Shown one piece after another: positions 11,057 through 21,370 of a stretch of DNA of 64,000 nucleotides. The stretch covers positions 19,374,204 through 19,438,203 of the forward strand of contig OZ020492.1 in NCBI GenBank assembly GCA_963971405.1, given 5' to 3'. Made by a program: the position numbers and the translations under genes. Within the stretch, counting starts at the first letter, position 1; each line of letters starts with the position of its first letter. The DNA is from Psococerastis gibbosa. Lineage: Eukaryota; Arthropoda; Insecta; Psocodea; Psocidae. The notes beneath the pieces were generated by a model. That model ran no database searches. It was not told the origin of the DNA and worked only from the letters and a program-made list of their open reading frames with translations.

Positions 11057-11931
11057 TGGCCAGGATTTTTTCAGTAGCTGACAGTTCTGTTCTTCTGCTG
11101 AGACAAAGATAATTTATTTCTGTTATCGTTGCTGCCTTTGAGCACAACAATCAATCAATCATATAGTGTATTGCAAGAGAAATACACTATACCAAGCAGC
11201 TAATAACAGCAGTTTGACTATTTTACTATAATTTCTTGTACATGTTTCCCAGATTATTATTTTACGCGGGTCCCTATTGGGAATTTGCGTTAGTAATTTG
11301 GGGATGTGGACCGATTATTTTGTGGGAAAGGGTTATCGGCTCTGTTGAGCAAGAAGTAGGGGGGGGGGTGGAGGAGGTTAAATGCCGGTGGCTCATAGGA
11401 ACTGGATGATATCATATGTGGCTGTTGTGTTGTTTCATAACGCTTCGGAGAGGGATGAGGGAGCTCGTAAGACTGATGTCCGTTCAGGCACGTAGCCAGG
11501 GAGGGGGCTTTGGTGGCTGAAGCCGCTTGGGGCAGCACTGCAGCTTATAATTTATTGTGCATATTATTATGGAGCTGATTTATGAATAAGAGTAACTGTT
11601 ACATTAAATATTCTGTGTTTGGGAGTGATCATAATTTTTTAGTGTTTGATGTTTCACTTGTAATCTTTTCTCTAACTATAAAAAAAATTCCGGGAACCGC
11701 CGTTTTACTGGGGGCTAAAAGTATTCCGCTATACCTACAACGCCATTGACGATAATACCGTATGTAAGTCACCAAATTAGCAATACTAGTCCTTGAAATG
11801 CCTTTAACAAAGAATGCAGTTAATATCACATCAAATCACATTATGAACGTTCAAAAATTCATTACATATTATTTGAGAATAGATTCTACCATAGTCAATT
11901 ACAATACTTCAATACTAATTTTTCTTCTCGG
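11057..11931 (+). other. Intron 2 of unit B; no gene
   Basis: 11065-11130 and 11750-11925 match the intron-2 sequence upstream of every finger exon (TTATCGTTGCTGCCTTTGAG; TACCGTATGTAAGTCACCAAATT). 11290-11540 is an inserted G-rich segment with GGCACGTAGCCAGGGAGGGG, a common MITE-end type. Confidence 0.5.
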
Positions 11932-12450
11932 TGTGGAAAGAAGCCATTCACGTGTGCAATCTGCTCGAGGTCATACCAACGACGAACTACATTGAGGATT
12001 CACATGAGAGATCACACTGGTGAAAAGCCATTCCCATGTAAGAACTGCTCGAAGTCCTTCAATTTCAGCTCCGTCCTAAAAGTACATATGAGAAGCCATA
12101 CAGGAGAAAAGCCTTTCCGATGTGAGCAGTGCTCGAAGGAATTCTGTTACGACTATAACCTAAAAATACATATGAGAATCCATGCAGGAGAAAAGTCTTT
12201 CTCATGCTCGCACTGCTCGATGGCCTTCCGTCAGAACTCTAGCCTAAAACGACATATGGAAATCCATACAGGAGTAAAGCCATTCCCACGTAAGAACTGC
12301 TCGAAGGCCTTCCGTAGGAACTCTCACCTAAAAGAACATATGAGAATCCATACAGGAGAAAAGCCGTTCTCATGTGCGCACTGCTCGAAGGCCTTCCGTC
12401 ACAACTCACAACAAAAAAAACATATGGCTGCCTATTGTTATAAGAGTTGA
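11932..12450 (+). CDS. C2H2 zinc-finger exon, unit B (acceptor mutated)
   Basis: Open frame of 172 codons from TGT at 11932 to TGA at 12448-12450, with six C2H2 fingers of 28-residue period joined by HTGEKPF-type linkers. Finger 1 is CAIC..HMRDH, 2 CKNC, 3 CEQC, 4 CSHC. Finger 5 has lost its first Cys (RKNC) and the last finger ends HMAAYC in place of a second His. The base pair before the exon is GG where sister copies have AG (TTCTCGG versus TTCTCAG), so the normal acceptor is gone. An internal ATG at 11992 would give a five-finger protein without the N-terminal motif. Likely nuclear and DNA-binding if made. Confidence 0.75.
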   Translation, partial: CGKKPFTCAICSRSYQRRTTLRIHMRDHTGEKPFPCKNCSKSFNFSSVLKVHMRSHTGEKPFRCEQCSKEFCYDYNLKIHMRIHAGEKSFSCSHCSMAFRQNSSLKRHMEIHTGVKPFPRKNCSKAFRRNSHLKEHMRIHTGEKPFSCAHCSKAFRHNSQQKKHMAAYCYKS

Positions 12451-12639
12451 CTTGATGAAAATATTACATGAAAGTTAGACGTTGTTGAAACTGAAATGAT
12501 GTCCACATTCAAAATCAACAAATTGTATATAAACTTAAATTAACTTGCATAATAATATATACATGGCAATTCACAACAGCAGCGCTGTCGTGGAGTTGAA
12601 ACGTTGCAATTTCATCATCTCTTTGTGTTGAGTAAGTCT

Positions 12640-12945
12640 CCGCTCGTTGATAAGGGGTAACAGTGGAGGCAATGGATTTTGTCAGCAGCTAACAGTTCGT
12701 CTGTTCAGACAAAGTCAATTTATATCTGTTGTCGTTGCTGCCTTTGAGAATAACAGTAGTTTGACTATTTTTTATTTGACTATTTTATTATTTGACTATT
12801 TTAAAATAATACCGTAGTCACCAAATTTGACATATGGCAATCCATACAGGAGAAAAGCCGTTCTCATGCGCGCACTGTTTGAAGGCCTTCCGTCACAACT
12901 CTCAACTATGAAAACATATGGCAACCCATTGTAATCAGAGTTGAC
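12640..12945 (+). pseudogene. Finger-exon fragment joined to intron 2
   Basis: 12640-12830 repeats intron-2 sequence and then joins at about 12830 to the end of a finger exon (CATACAGGAGAAAAGCC...) that stops at TGA after about one finger. It looks like a product of unequal exchange or a partial duplication of the last finger just upstream. Confidence 0.7.
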
Positions 12946-14994
12946 TTGATAAATTGATAAATGATGATATTACATGAAAGCATAATATGAATTTAAAAAA
13001 ATTCCCGATGTTTTTTACTCGCAAATGGATTCTATGTACCCTAATGAGGACTCATATGAAGGGGGAAGAGACTGGAACAAACAGAAGACATGTTTTTTTT
13101 TTTAAATGACGTTTGCAAATTGCATCTTGCTTTTACGTCCGCCGCGTATGAGCAAGATGCAACTTGCAAATTCCCTTATAAAACTAAAAACTAAAAAAAA
13201 AGAGAAAACAGACATGCGTTAATGTCACAGGGAGCCTGGATTGACCCAAAGACATATCGACAACCGAATTTACATCTTTCTCCATGAGGTCCAGTATTAC
13301 TTATCACCTTTTATGTACTTTTGACAAAAGTGAGTTTTGCTGCAGACACAATCGTTTTTTTTTTTTAATCCCACTCCTGCCGTTTCTGGCTAAGGTATTC
13401 ATCTACATTAGCTACTAATGACAATTAACAACGTGATGTCAGTTCTTGGAGTAGAATACATAACAATATATGTGCTGACAGAGACCTAGTACAGATAGCC
13501 GAAAAATGGTCAATATTTTTAATTTTCTAAGCTTATTTCAGTCAGAATGTGCTTACTTATATTTTTTATACATGCATATCCTTTTTAGCAATTAACGTAT
13601 TTCATTCCATAAGTTGTAATCTATACATTATCGATACATTTGTGTTTACATTAAATTACTATGTTTAATATTCTGATTTTAAACCAGTTCCAGTCAGAAT
13701 GTGATTATTTTTCTTGTACTGTATGTATATTGGCCAGCATTAAATTTAGCTTTTACTCTCATTCAATTACTTACATTCTTTTTTCATTTATTTTATTATA
13801 ATTAAACTGTATTGGATATTATGTTGTAATTGTTTGCTTTTAGGTCAAGTGACCAAAGGTCAACCAGATTGTTTTGACTCATGATCCCGGCTATGTTCAC
13901 TCTTGTGTGCAGGGGCGTAGCTATAGGGGGGAGGGGGAGCCTCCCCCAATAATTTGGTTTTTTGGTGAAAGTTGGTAATTTGCCTTTGTTTAGTTGGCAA
14001 AAACAGAGTTCCAAACAAAGAAAAAAACTAAATAAAGTTGGATTAAAATAAGCTTGTACTAATGTTTTATGCTTATGTAACAAACTTGCCAACTCGGTGT
14101 GTCAAACTTAGAAAAAGGCGCGAGAAATTCAAATTTTAATTGACACAAGTATCCAACTCATAAAGCTACGTTAACCCGAAAAAATAAACAAGGGCATTGC
14201 TGGCAGGCGACAACCACATGAACAATCTATTGCCTATCAGTTCAAAAATTTAAAAAAGACAATGACAGATTCACACTTGGGAAAATAAAAAATATGTACA
14301 AATATAAAATTGGACATTCTTAACAAAAACCTTACATGAATATGTCTTCCATCCTTATAATATTAATTTTACTGCTGTAAAAATCGTAATATAGGAATAT
14401 GAATAAATATTTAAGCATTCGTTTGTAAGCTTAAAAAAATGTCTATACTTAACAGCTGTTACAATGCGTAAAATCCATTTATTTTGTAGTTAAATTTTCA
14501 AATTTTTCCCCCGGGCCCCCCTTCGGTGCCTATCTGCAATCCGGCGCATGGGCTTTTCAAACAATGCCCTGAAAATTAATGTGTCTAGTGTCGCTAAAAA
14601 CACCCCAATTGCACAATTGCTTAGAATTAATTTGGCTTTTCTCGGGATGCCCGAAAATCTTTTTAAAATTAGCCTAGATTTTATTGTCATTTAGTAAACC
14701 TAACAGGCCAATTTAGGGAAAATATTCCTCCCAATCGTAAGCAGTAAAGTAGCCGAGATTTTTTAAAAATAACAGTAGTGTTAAGAATAGTCTGAAATGA
14801 AAATATGAAAATAGCTTGCCCTATTTGTGCAATTATTCACTATGTCTTTGTCCCAACCAAAAAAACTCGAAGTTTAACCCTAGGACTATTATTAACGAAG
14901 GAACTAAAGCAATACCTTTCCTAATAAATAAATAAGACAGCATGTACGAGCTTTTTTTTTTAGATTAGATTAATCGCCTACAAACAATTTAATG
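12946..14994 (+). other. 3' flank of unit B; no further gene
   Basis: Shared with the 3' flanks at 33960-34760, 43850-45060 and 53360-54900 (markers TACCCTAATGAGGACTC, TTTCAGTCAGAATGTGCTTA, GGTCAAGTGACCAAAGGTCAA), probably 3' UTR plus intergenic DNA. 13910-14100 is a GC-rich GGGGCGTAGCTATAGGGG insertion also at 54140-54330. 14450-14690 has a CCCGGGCCCCCCTTCGG segment also at 54720-54900. Confidence 0.5.
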
Positions 14995-15480
14995 AATACA
15001 TCCGATCGACCTCTTCAGTCGACTCTGTAGGTTAGTACCAGTGCTGAGTTACGACACGTCTCCGATCGCATGGCGTGCAAGGACTTGCAGTAGTGCGCAA
15101 TCACGTTACCACCTGGCCATCGAAGTCGATTTTTACAAAAATGAAAAATGAAAAGTAAACATAAAATAATAATAAGAAAAAGTAAATTAGGGGGAGATGA
15201 GACTCGTTTCTGAACTAGGTTACTTGGTACTTTGCGTTTGCAGCCGGTGGAGGTTGACATCAAGAATGTATACCAGTTTGTCAATGGCCAAAAATTCATA
15301 CGGAAACAATACAAATAATGTCCGAAATCCATGGGGCCGTTGGCAATGGACTTGGGACCTATGGGCCACTAAAAGTAGGCCTGGGTCCATAAAACGTAAT
15401 AAGGGTGAGATGACGTATTTGGAACAGGCCCGTGAGTCATGATACAGCTACAGTGTAATGTTGCTGTAAATTTGCAAAAA
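14995..15480 (+). repeat. Repeat R and upstream block of unit C
   Basis: 14995-15130 is repeat R. 15235-15440 is the conserved upstream block with CAGCCGGTGGAGGTTGACAT and GGGCCGTTGGCAATGGACT, which also precedes the exon 1 copies at 27992, 47348 and 57383. Short open frames in it are not conserved in length. Confidence 0.5.
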
Positions 15481-15499
15481 AGACCGAGGCCATCATCCC

Positions 15500-15734
15500 A
15501 AGCTCCAATATCTATGACATCAGTTGGCGCCCCTCATCGACCAAACTTTTGCGCGGGAAATAATTTTAAAACTAGTTGTGAATTTCATTTGCTAGTTGAG
15601 CCAATTTCCAATTGAAGCCTTCTGACCACACATTAGTTCCACGGGAGGCACCAAAGGGAAATATTCAATATAGAAAATATTCCCTCACAAGACAGTTGGG
15701 TTTGGATCACTCCATATTTTTACCCAACTTACAG
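15500..15734 (+). promoter_or_regulatory. Conserved upstream block with E2F-like site
   Basis: About 230 nt directly before exon 1, strongly conserved with 27760-27991 and 41880-42115. At 15547-15560 it contains TTTTGCGCGGGAAA, which fits the E2F/DP consensus; GGCGCCCCTC lies just before it. There is no clear TATA box at a fixed distance. Promoter role is inferred from position and conservation. Confidence 0.45.
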
Positions 15735-15840
15735 GTCGGAACATTGACTGAGCGAGTGTAAACCGTATTGTTGCACACATTGTCAGTATTCGTTTCTTAG
15801 GTACTTGACCCTGGATTGTTGGTTGCGAACTCCTACTAAG
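15735..15840 (+). other. Exon 1 copy (non-coding), unit C
   Basis: Preceded by CTTACAG and ended by TACTAAG|GTATGT. A 14-base G run lies at 15883-15896, 43 nt after the donor. It should splice to 18619-18750. Confidence 0.55.
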
Positions 15841-16438
15841 GTATGTAGCCTACAATCGAAAATGTAAATTGTCTTGTATAGAGGGGGGGGGGGGGGTGGC
15901 TGCAGATTGATGTGATGTCAGGATATGAAGAGTAATGGCACTCGACACGAAATTTTGTAAAAATAATATTTAAAAAAACCGAGTGTGTGCTTAAGACCGC
16001 ACGGCAGAAGTGAAAACTTCACTGGCAATCCCAATCAATTTATGTGTATAACCGTAGTAAATAATATTATGTAGACAATATTATTATGGATAGCGTTCGT
16101 AGATTAAATGAGAAACAAGTCAGAAATTAAAGTTAATATTTATTATATTCTACACTAACCAAATTATTTATTTTCGTTTTTTTCGTATTCTACAATCTAC
16201 ATCTGACTCAACAATCCCTTTGAAACAATATATTTCCTCCTGCACCATCTGTCGCACCTTGCCTATTTGTACAATTATATGCACAGCACGATATTACCAT
16301 TACGAATAAGAGCTTAGAACTATAAAATAAACATAAAAAAAATGTCTAGAAAGCAATTAACACGAGGAATAAAAAATATAAACGGCCCAAAGTAATTTTA
16401 AGTAAATACTAAAAGGACGCGGTAAAGTCCTTCTGACG
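15841..16438 (+). other. Intron 1 of unit C; no gene
   Basis: Contains the G run and then sequence that matches other introns only at its start. 15990-16430 is AT-rich and unassigned. Confidence 0.4.
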
Positions 16439-16446
16439 TACTAACG

Positions 16447-16943
16447 CAGCGGTCGGCAAACCGCGGAGGAGTGTTTTTCGGCGGCCCGCGTAATGCAGAC
16501 AAAGTCGACAAATAAAAACAGAAATATTTGAATTTTGAACCTACGCATTTAAAAAAAATTATGAAAATATAAAATGTAATTTAATTTTCAAAATTCCCGC
16601 GCATTTAATGGGTAAAATATGCCAAGAACAAGTATCGTAACCGCCTCACAGATTCTCGTTTGGATGATATTTTGTTCATTTGGTGCAGCAAGACGAAGCC
16701 CAACATGTCCGAAATTGCAATTAATACCCAAAGTCGAAAATCGCATTAAATGTTAATGCGATTTTTTTACTTTTTGTTGAGGTTTACATTCATTATTGGA
16801 AAATATAGCCTACTTAAGAACAGAAAATGCCTATTTTTTAGAGTTTCCGTAATAGGTACTTATATATATTTAATAAGTGCGGCCCTCAGGAATGAACAGA
16901 ATAAAAAATTTGGCCCACTGGAGAAAAAGGTTGCCGACCGCTG
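16447..16943. mobile_element. hAT-type MITE
   Basis: 497 bp with terminal inverted repeats CAGCGGTCGGCAAACC and GGTTGCCGACCGCTG. It is flanked by TACTAACG (16439-16446) and TACTAACC (16944-16951), an 8-bp target duplication with one mismatch, the hAT size. It has no transposase frame. An internal palindrome lies at about 16736-16768 (AATCGCATTAAATGTTAATG). Confidence 0.85.
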
Positions 16944-16951
16944 TACTAACC

Positions 16952-18229
16952 AACTAACCAAATGCCGCCAAATGCTCCAGCGTGGCCTTGGGGGCACGAT
17001 TTTGTTACATTGCGCATATGGCGAGAACTACCCCCCTGATCACTCCAAATATAGCATGGCCTGAAAGAGGAAGAATAGATGAAGACATGGGTATAATTTA
17101 AATTGAGATAGACCTTCTAAATCTGCTTTGAACCCGCCCATGCAATTAGAAATAAAATGGGGTTGCTGGAAATGCGTCTCAGTTTTCTGATTTTGTGTTC
17201 CACTCGTGTTCAAGGGGTGATGGGGTAAATTTGAAACTGTTTTTATGTTCGTTTGAAGCCTAAATTCATACTGCTTCTAATGAAACATTACTAACTCAAT
17301 TCGGTTGAAAATTGCAGGCTGTGGAATGTTTTCACTTTATGCATGGATTGGTAAATGTACCCTTTGAACCTGTTGAACACGGATGGCTTACATACTCACC
17401 TGAGCCTGAACGAAGAGGCGGATTGTAAAATTGAATATATGTCTGGAAAGAGTAAGAAAGGTAAAAAAGAACTAAAGTAGTTTGAAGATTTCAAATTGAT
17501 ATTAACCCCTCCAAAATAGCTGCTGAAAAAGGCCCATTTAGGCCGAAAATTGGCAAAATTGGGAGCACCCCATCATCTTTCCACCCCCCAAAGTCGAAAC
17601 CCAGGCCCTATCACATCAAGAATAGCATGGCCTGCACGGCCAGAAAGAGTAAGAATAGACGAAGACATGGGTATAATTGAGATAGCCCTTCTACATCTGC
17701 CCAAAACGTTGCTTTAAACCTTAAATTTAAATGGGGTGTTCAGGCACCACATCGAGCGTGTCGCGCCGTCACGAACCAGCCCAACTCACTGCCCTGCTAA
17801 AAACTGTGTGTGGTGCGCCTGAAGAACTTTTCAGATAACTCTATCTTCTTTCTTAACTATTTCTTTTGTTTCTTTCTTCTTTCTAGTGAGCGTGTCCCGT
17901 GACGCGTGACGAACCAGCCCAACTCAATACCCAGCTAAAATCCGAATGTGGTGCGCCTAAAGAAGTTTTCACTTCAAAAATTAAATTAAGTGTTTCCTAG
18001 CCCACCATAGAACATAAATTGACCTTGATATTATATGTTGTGGGGCACGCAGGGAGTTTAAATGGCAATACGTCGAATCGAGTATCAGTTATAGCATTAA
18101 ATCCCTGATTGTGTTCATAAAGTGGTCAATAACATTATTGTGAGCACATTAGAATCCGCCTTTAGACTAAGAAGGTAGGTACCTACTGTATAACATGCCG
18201 ACATTATTTAAAATGTATGTATGTACATG
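16952..18229 (+). other. Intron-1 region with local direct repeats; no gene
   Basis: Two direct repeat pairs: 17045-17120 with 17627-17700 (GAAGACATGGGTATAATT), and 17750-17835 with 17885-17975 (ACGAACCAGCCCAACTCA, TGTGGTGCGCCT). 18000-18220 is the shared intron-1 block. Confidence 0.5.
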
Positions 18230-18445
18230 GACATGTAGAGTAGTGGTACAGACTCCGACTGTCACACGGAAGGGTGTTGGTTCGAGTCCCACACTTGCTA
18301 CTTTTTTCCTGCCATGCTTCGGAGGGTAAGTAAAGCAGGTGGTTCCGAGTCTTCCTAGATGAGTGTAAGAGAGTGCTTCATAGCCCCAACACCGCTAGGT
18401 TAGCTTAGTAATAAAACAAAAGAAGTCAATATTTATTTTTATTTA
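18230..18445 (+). repeat. tRNA-Glu SINE, full length
   Basis: One of the best copies: head ATGTAGAGTAGTGGTACAGAC, B box GGTTCGAGTCC, body CTTCGGAGGGTAAGTAAAGC and 3' end CGCTAGGTTAGCTTAGTAAT with a (TTTA)n tail. It occupies the same intron-1 place as the SINE at 28630, so units C and D share a more recent ancestor. Confidence 0.8.
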
Positions 18446-18618
18446 TTTTATTTTTATGTAATCAGTCCCAGACTCCCAGAAGCAGAGGTCAACCGTTTTT
18501 TATAATCGATTCCCGTATTTAAATTAAACCGGTTTTATGAAGAAACATTTACTGTTCGTGCCCCATTATCTACTTGACTTGTTATATATAGTTTACCTCA
18601 TATATTGCATCGCTTTAG

Positions 18619-18750
18619 AGCAGCGACTGTAAGAAAACGAATAAAGCTGGTGACCAGCCGGAGTCTCAATCAGAGCAAATATCTCCACTGGATTTAACTA
18701 TGAAACTTGCAACATGTGCTGACATAGAAGCAGCGGGAACTTCTAACCAG
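18619..18750 (+). pseudogene. Exon 2 of unit C, start codon lost (ACG)
   Basis: Splice sites are intact (CTTTAG| and CAG|GTAAAC) and the 38-codon frame is open with motif PLDLTMKL. The start codon, ATG in all other copies, is ACG at 18637-18639. The first in-frame ATG is inside the motif, so a functional N-terminus is unlikely. The partner finger exon at 20385 is only a stub. Confidence 0.75.
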
Positions 18751-19204
18751 GTAAACAAATTTAATGACACACACTTGAGAACTCATATTTACACTGACCA
18801 AAAATTCATGAGACTATGTCAAAACTGCACTATTAAAAACAGCGACTAAAATAGCTATAATATTTCAATTACAGCCTTATAATAAATGTTCTAAAATTAG
18901 GTATTATTAGAGGTCCGGTTAGGCGTAGACCGCGGATTCGAATCCTACCAAGTCTGCCAAGTTTTTTCTGGCCGGTAGCAGAATTGGAAGGCTGAAGTAA
19001 TGTTAAAGAATGTATTGAGGCTTGGTTACGATTTAACTGTCAGTTAAAAGCTTTGTCAGGCCAGTTTATGCATGGCTATAGCACAATATTGCTGCACTAT
19101 AGGAGTTTTCATACATAGCGTACGGTAAGCCCCAACATAGCATATATCCATACATAACATAGTATAATATAATTATGTATATGACTATGTATTTAGATGT
19201 AAAT
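18751..19204 (+). other. Intron 2 of unit C with SINE fragment
   Basis: 18912-18975 is the shared tRNA-Thr-like SINE piece (GGATTCGAATCCT). The rest matches the introns at 32400-32760 and 50975-51600. No gene. Confidence 0.55.
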
Positions 19205-19206
19205 TA

Positions 19207-19852
19207 CAGTACCGGCAAAAAAATCTTGACAAGGTGAAAAAAACACAATAAATCAGTTTTCATTGAGTTTATTTGTTATTTTATTTGTTTATTTTATTGG
19301 TGTTTATGTTTTAATTCAACAGCTGTTATGGACGGAGCCTTCAATACTTCTCGCTTTAGAAGTTCATCTGTTCGTTGGGAGGTCTTTCTAGGGGCTCCAG
19401 ACCCCTTTTTCCTGATCGGGACTTCCCCTGGTAGCAACTTTGAGGCTGTGCGTTTGAGCTGGTAAATGGTCTCCCTTGAGACTCCTAAATCACGCGCAAC
19501 AGATCTAACCGTGTCGCCCTTTTCCAGAAGTGTTAGAGCACGCGACTTTTCTTCCATTTTAAGCTTCTTATGCCCCATTGTAAATGAAATAAAACTCAGC
19601 AAACTTCCCAAATCAGAAAAAAAACTAACAACAAAAATCACCGTATTTTGTAACCTGTTTGAACAAGTACAGGTGACGCAATGAGACTGGAGTAGATGGC
19701 ATGCGCGGCCTATTGGCGCACGGACGAACTAAGCAACAGGCCAGGCGTCTTAATTCAATAGGGTGGCTATGGCAAGTAAAATCATGGCATGATGTTTGCT
19801 TGTCAGGTTTTTAATTGCCACCCAAGTGTAATAATTTTTTTTGCCGGCACTG
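19207..19852. mobile_element. Tc1-like element, internally deleted
   Basis: Ends CAGTACCGGCAAAAAAAT and ATTTTTTTTGCCGGCACTG are inverted repeats of about 18 nt, flanked on both sides by TA (19205-19206 and 19853-19854), the Tc1/mariner target duplication. At 646 bp it is too short for a full element of about 1.6 kb. It sits in intron 2 of unit C and explains why that intron is longer than its sisters. Confidence 0.85.
19294..19578 (-). pseudogene. Tc1-like transposase, N-terminal HTH only
   Basis: ATG at 19578 (minus) opens a frame with KSRALTLLEKGDTVRSVARD and LGVSRETIYQLKR, a homeodomain-like HTH of the kind that binds Tc1-type inverted repeats, followed by a basic GSGAPRKTS linker and a second HTH start. 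It ends at 19294, before any DDE residue. A longer start at 19641 exists, but MGHKKLK is the better start by family shape. It could at most make a DNA-binding fragment. Confidence 0.75.
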
Positions 19853-20384
19853 TATGTAAATGACTATATGGAACCCTATTAAACCCATTATATTACTGAG
19901 TTTAACCATGGATTTTGTCAGTATCTGACTGATCTTCCGTTCAGACAAAGTTAATATTATATTTCTGTTACCGTTGCTGCCTTTGAGTACAACAGTACAG
20001 ACCTAGTTTGACTATTATACTTTTTACTTTTTGGTGCTTGTTTTCTGGATTTTATAATATAAAAGATTAATATACATATCATTTATTTTTATTTACAATA
20101 AATTCCTGACAAATAATTATATTATAAGTTAATTTGCACTTAATTCCCCCCCCCCCCCCCATAAATTTTTATTAATGGATGACTGCTGTTTCGGTTCCAA
20201 TGCCATAGACAAATTACCGTAGTCACTAAATTTGCAATAATAGTCCTATAAATGCCCTCAATAAAGAATGCAGTTAAGACCACATCAAATCACTTTTATG
20301 AGCGTTCAAAATTTCGCTATGTAATATTTGATAATAATGTATCATAATCATTTACAAATCATCAATACTAATTTTCCTTCTCAG
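19853..20384 (+). other. Intron 2 of unit C, distal part
   Basis: Matches 32810-33371 and 51660-52147. It includes a C run at 20147-20160 and ends in a polypyrimidine tract with acceptor TTCTCAG|. No gene. Confidence 0.5.
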
Positions 20385-20485
20385 TGTGGAGAGAAGACAT
20401 GTACAATCAGTTCGAGGTCTTACAAACGACGAACTACTTTGAGGATTCACATGAGAGACCACACTGGTGAAAAGCGTTTCCCATA
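20385..20485 (+). pseudogene. Zinc-finger exon stub, unit C
   Basis: It starts TGT GGA GAG AAG as in intact copies, but the first finger has a deletion (CTISSRS in place of a CxxC), and the homology ends at KRFPY, where the sequence passes into exon-1 upstream sequence. The truncated product would have no complete finger. Confidence 0.75.
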
Positions 20486-20495
20486 TAACTTACAG

Positions 20496-20600
20496 GTCTG
20501 AACACTGACTGTGCAAGTGTAAACTGCATTGTTATACTGCTGTTTAACTATTCATTTCTTACTTGACCCTTGGATTGTTAGTTGCGAACTTAAAATGAAG
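20496..20600 (+). other. Exon 1 copy, recombined onto the stub
   Basis: Preceded by ATAACTTACAG and ended by AAAATGAAG|GTATGT, with a 13-base G run at 20641-20653. Its upstream promoter block is missing because the join at about 20485 removes it. It resembles the copies at 25 and 57383 most. No exon 2 follows before the pipsqueak gene. Confidence 0.55.
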
Positions 20601-21034
20601 GTATGTACAATAGATATTGTAAATTGTGTTGTTTAGTGGAGGGGGGGGGGGGGAGTGGCTGCAGGATGAAGTCAGGACATGCAGAGTAATGACATAAACG
20701 GCCTTATCCCTAAATATTTGAAGGTAGTCTACCAGGCCATTCAATATGTGTTTGAGTTGAAGATTTAGGGCCCTTCTTTTCATTCTTATGCTGCAAATTT
20801 TGTGGAAATAGTGAAAAAAAACAAAATAAAATGTCACCCTAGCTCACCATACAACATGGATTGATATTATATGTTGTGGGACACGCTGGGAGTTGAAACA
20901 GCAATTCGTCGAATTAGGAATTAGTTACGGTATAGCATTAATTAAATAAAAAATGAAAAGTCTTTAATTTTGGGGTGCAAATTTTCTACGTAGCATATTC
21001 TCTCTCTTTCTACTCTTGTAATTGAATTCTGCAG
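20601..21034 (+). other. Intron-like sequence before the pipsqueak exon
   Basis: 20601-20940 is zinc-finger intron-1 sequence. 20940-21034 is a new sequence ending in a pyrimidine-rich tract and TTCTGCAG|. The boundary between the two genes' DNA is near 20940. Confidence 0.45.
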
Positions 21035-21370
21035 GCCAACAAATCATTGCCAACTTCTTCGCCGTCCGACAATAGCGGAGTGTCCTCCGGTATTGCCACC
21101 TACGTGCAGCTACAGAAACCCGAATGGAAGAAGTATAAGCAGTACACGCGCAACGAAATTCTCAGAGCCATCGACGCAGTCAGAACCGGGATGAGTGCTC
21201 ACGTGGCGGCCCGCATGTTTGGCGTCCCGCTCCGTACGCTGTACGGCAAAGTCAAAAAGCTGGGCATCACGACGAGCAAGCCGTTCAAAAAGGGCTCCAA
21301 CTGGTGCAACGGGCCAGTTCTTCCCTACCCTATGGCCATGTTTCCGTGTAAACAGGATAATGAGGACCCG
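21035..21370 (+). CDS. Pipsqueak-type HTH transcription factor, DNA-binding exon
   Basis: Exon of 336 nt, phase 0 at both ends, acceptor CTGCAG| and donor CCCG|GTGAGT. It encodes a Ser-rich start, then a psq-type helix-turn-helix at about residues 26-75: YTRNEILRAIDAVRTGMSAH, then VAARMFGVPLRTLYGKVKKL and a GITTS end. The pattern AIDAV..GMS...AA..FGVP.RTLY.KVKK is that of the pipsqueak family, which in insects often follows a BTB domain. No BTB exon is seen upstream in the window, so the 5' part probably lies beyond it, across the zinc-finger units. I cannot decide which family member it is. Confidence 0.85.

Noticed and set aside
20147-20160. C and G runs as telomere-like repeats
   Set aside because: They are single homopolymers at fixed places in dispersed repeats, with no telomere unit.
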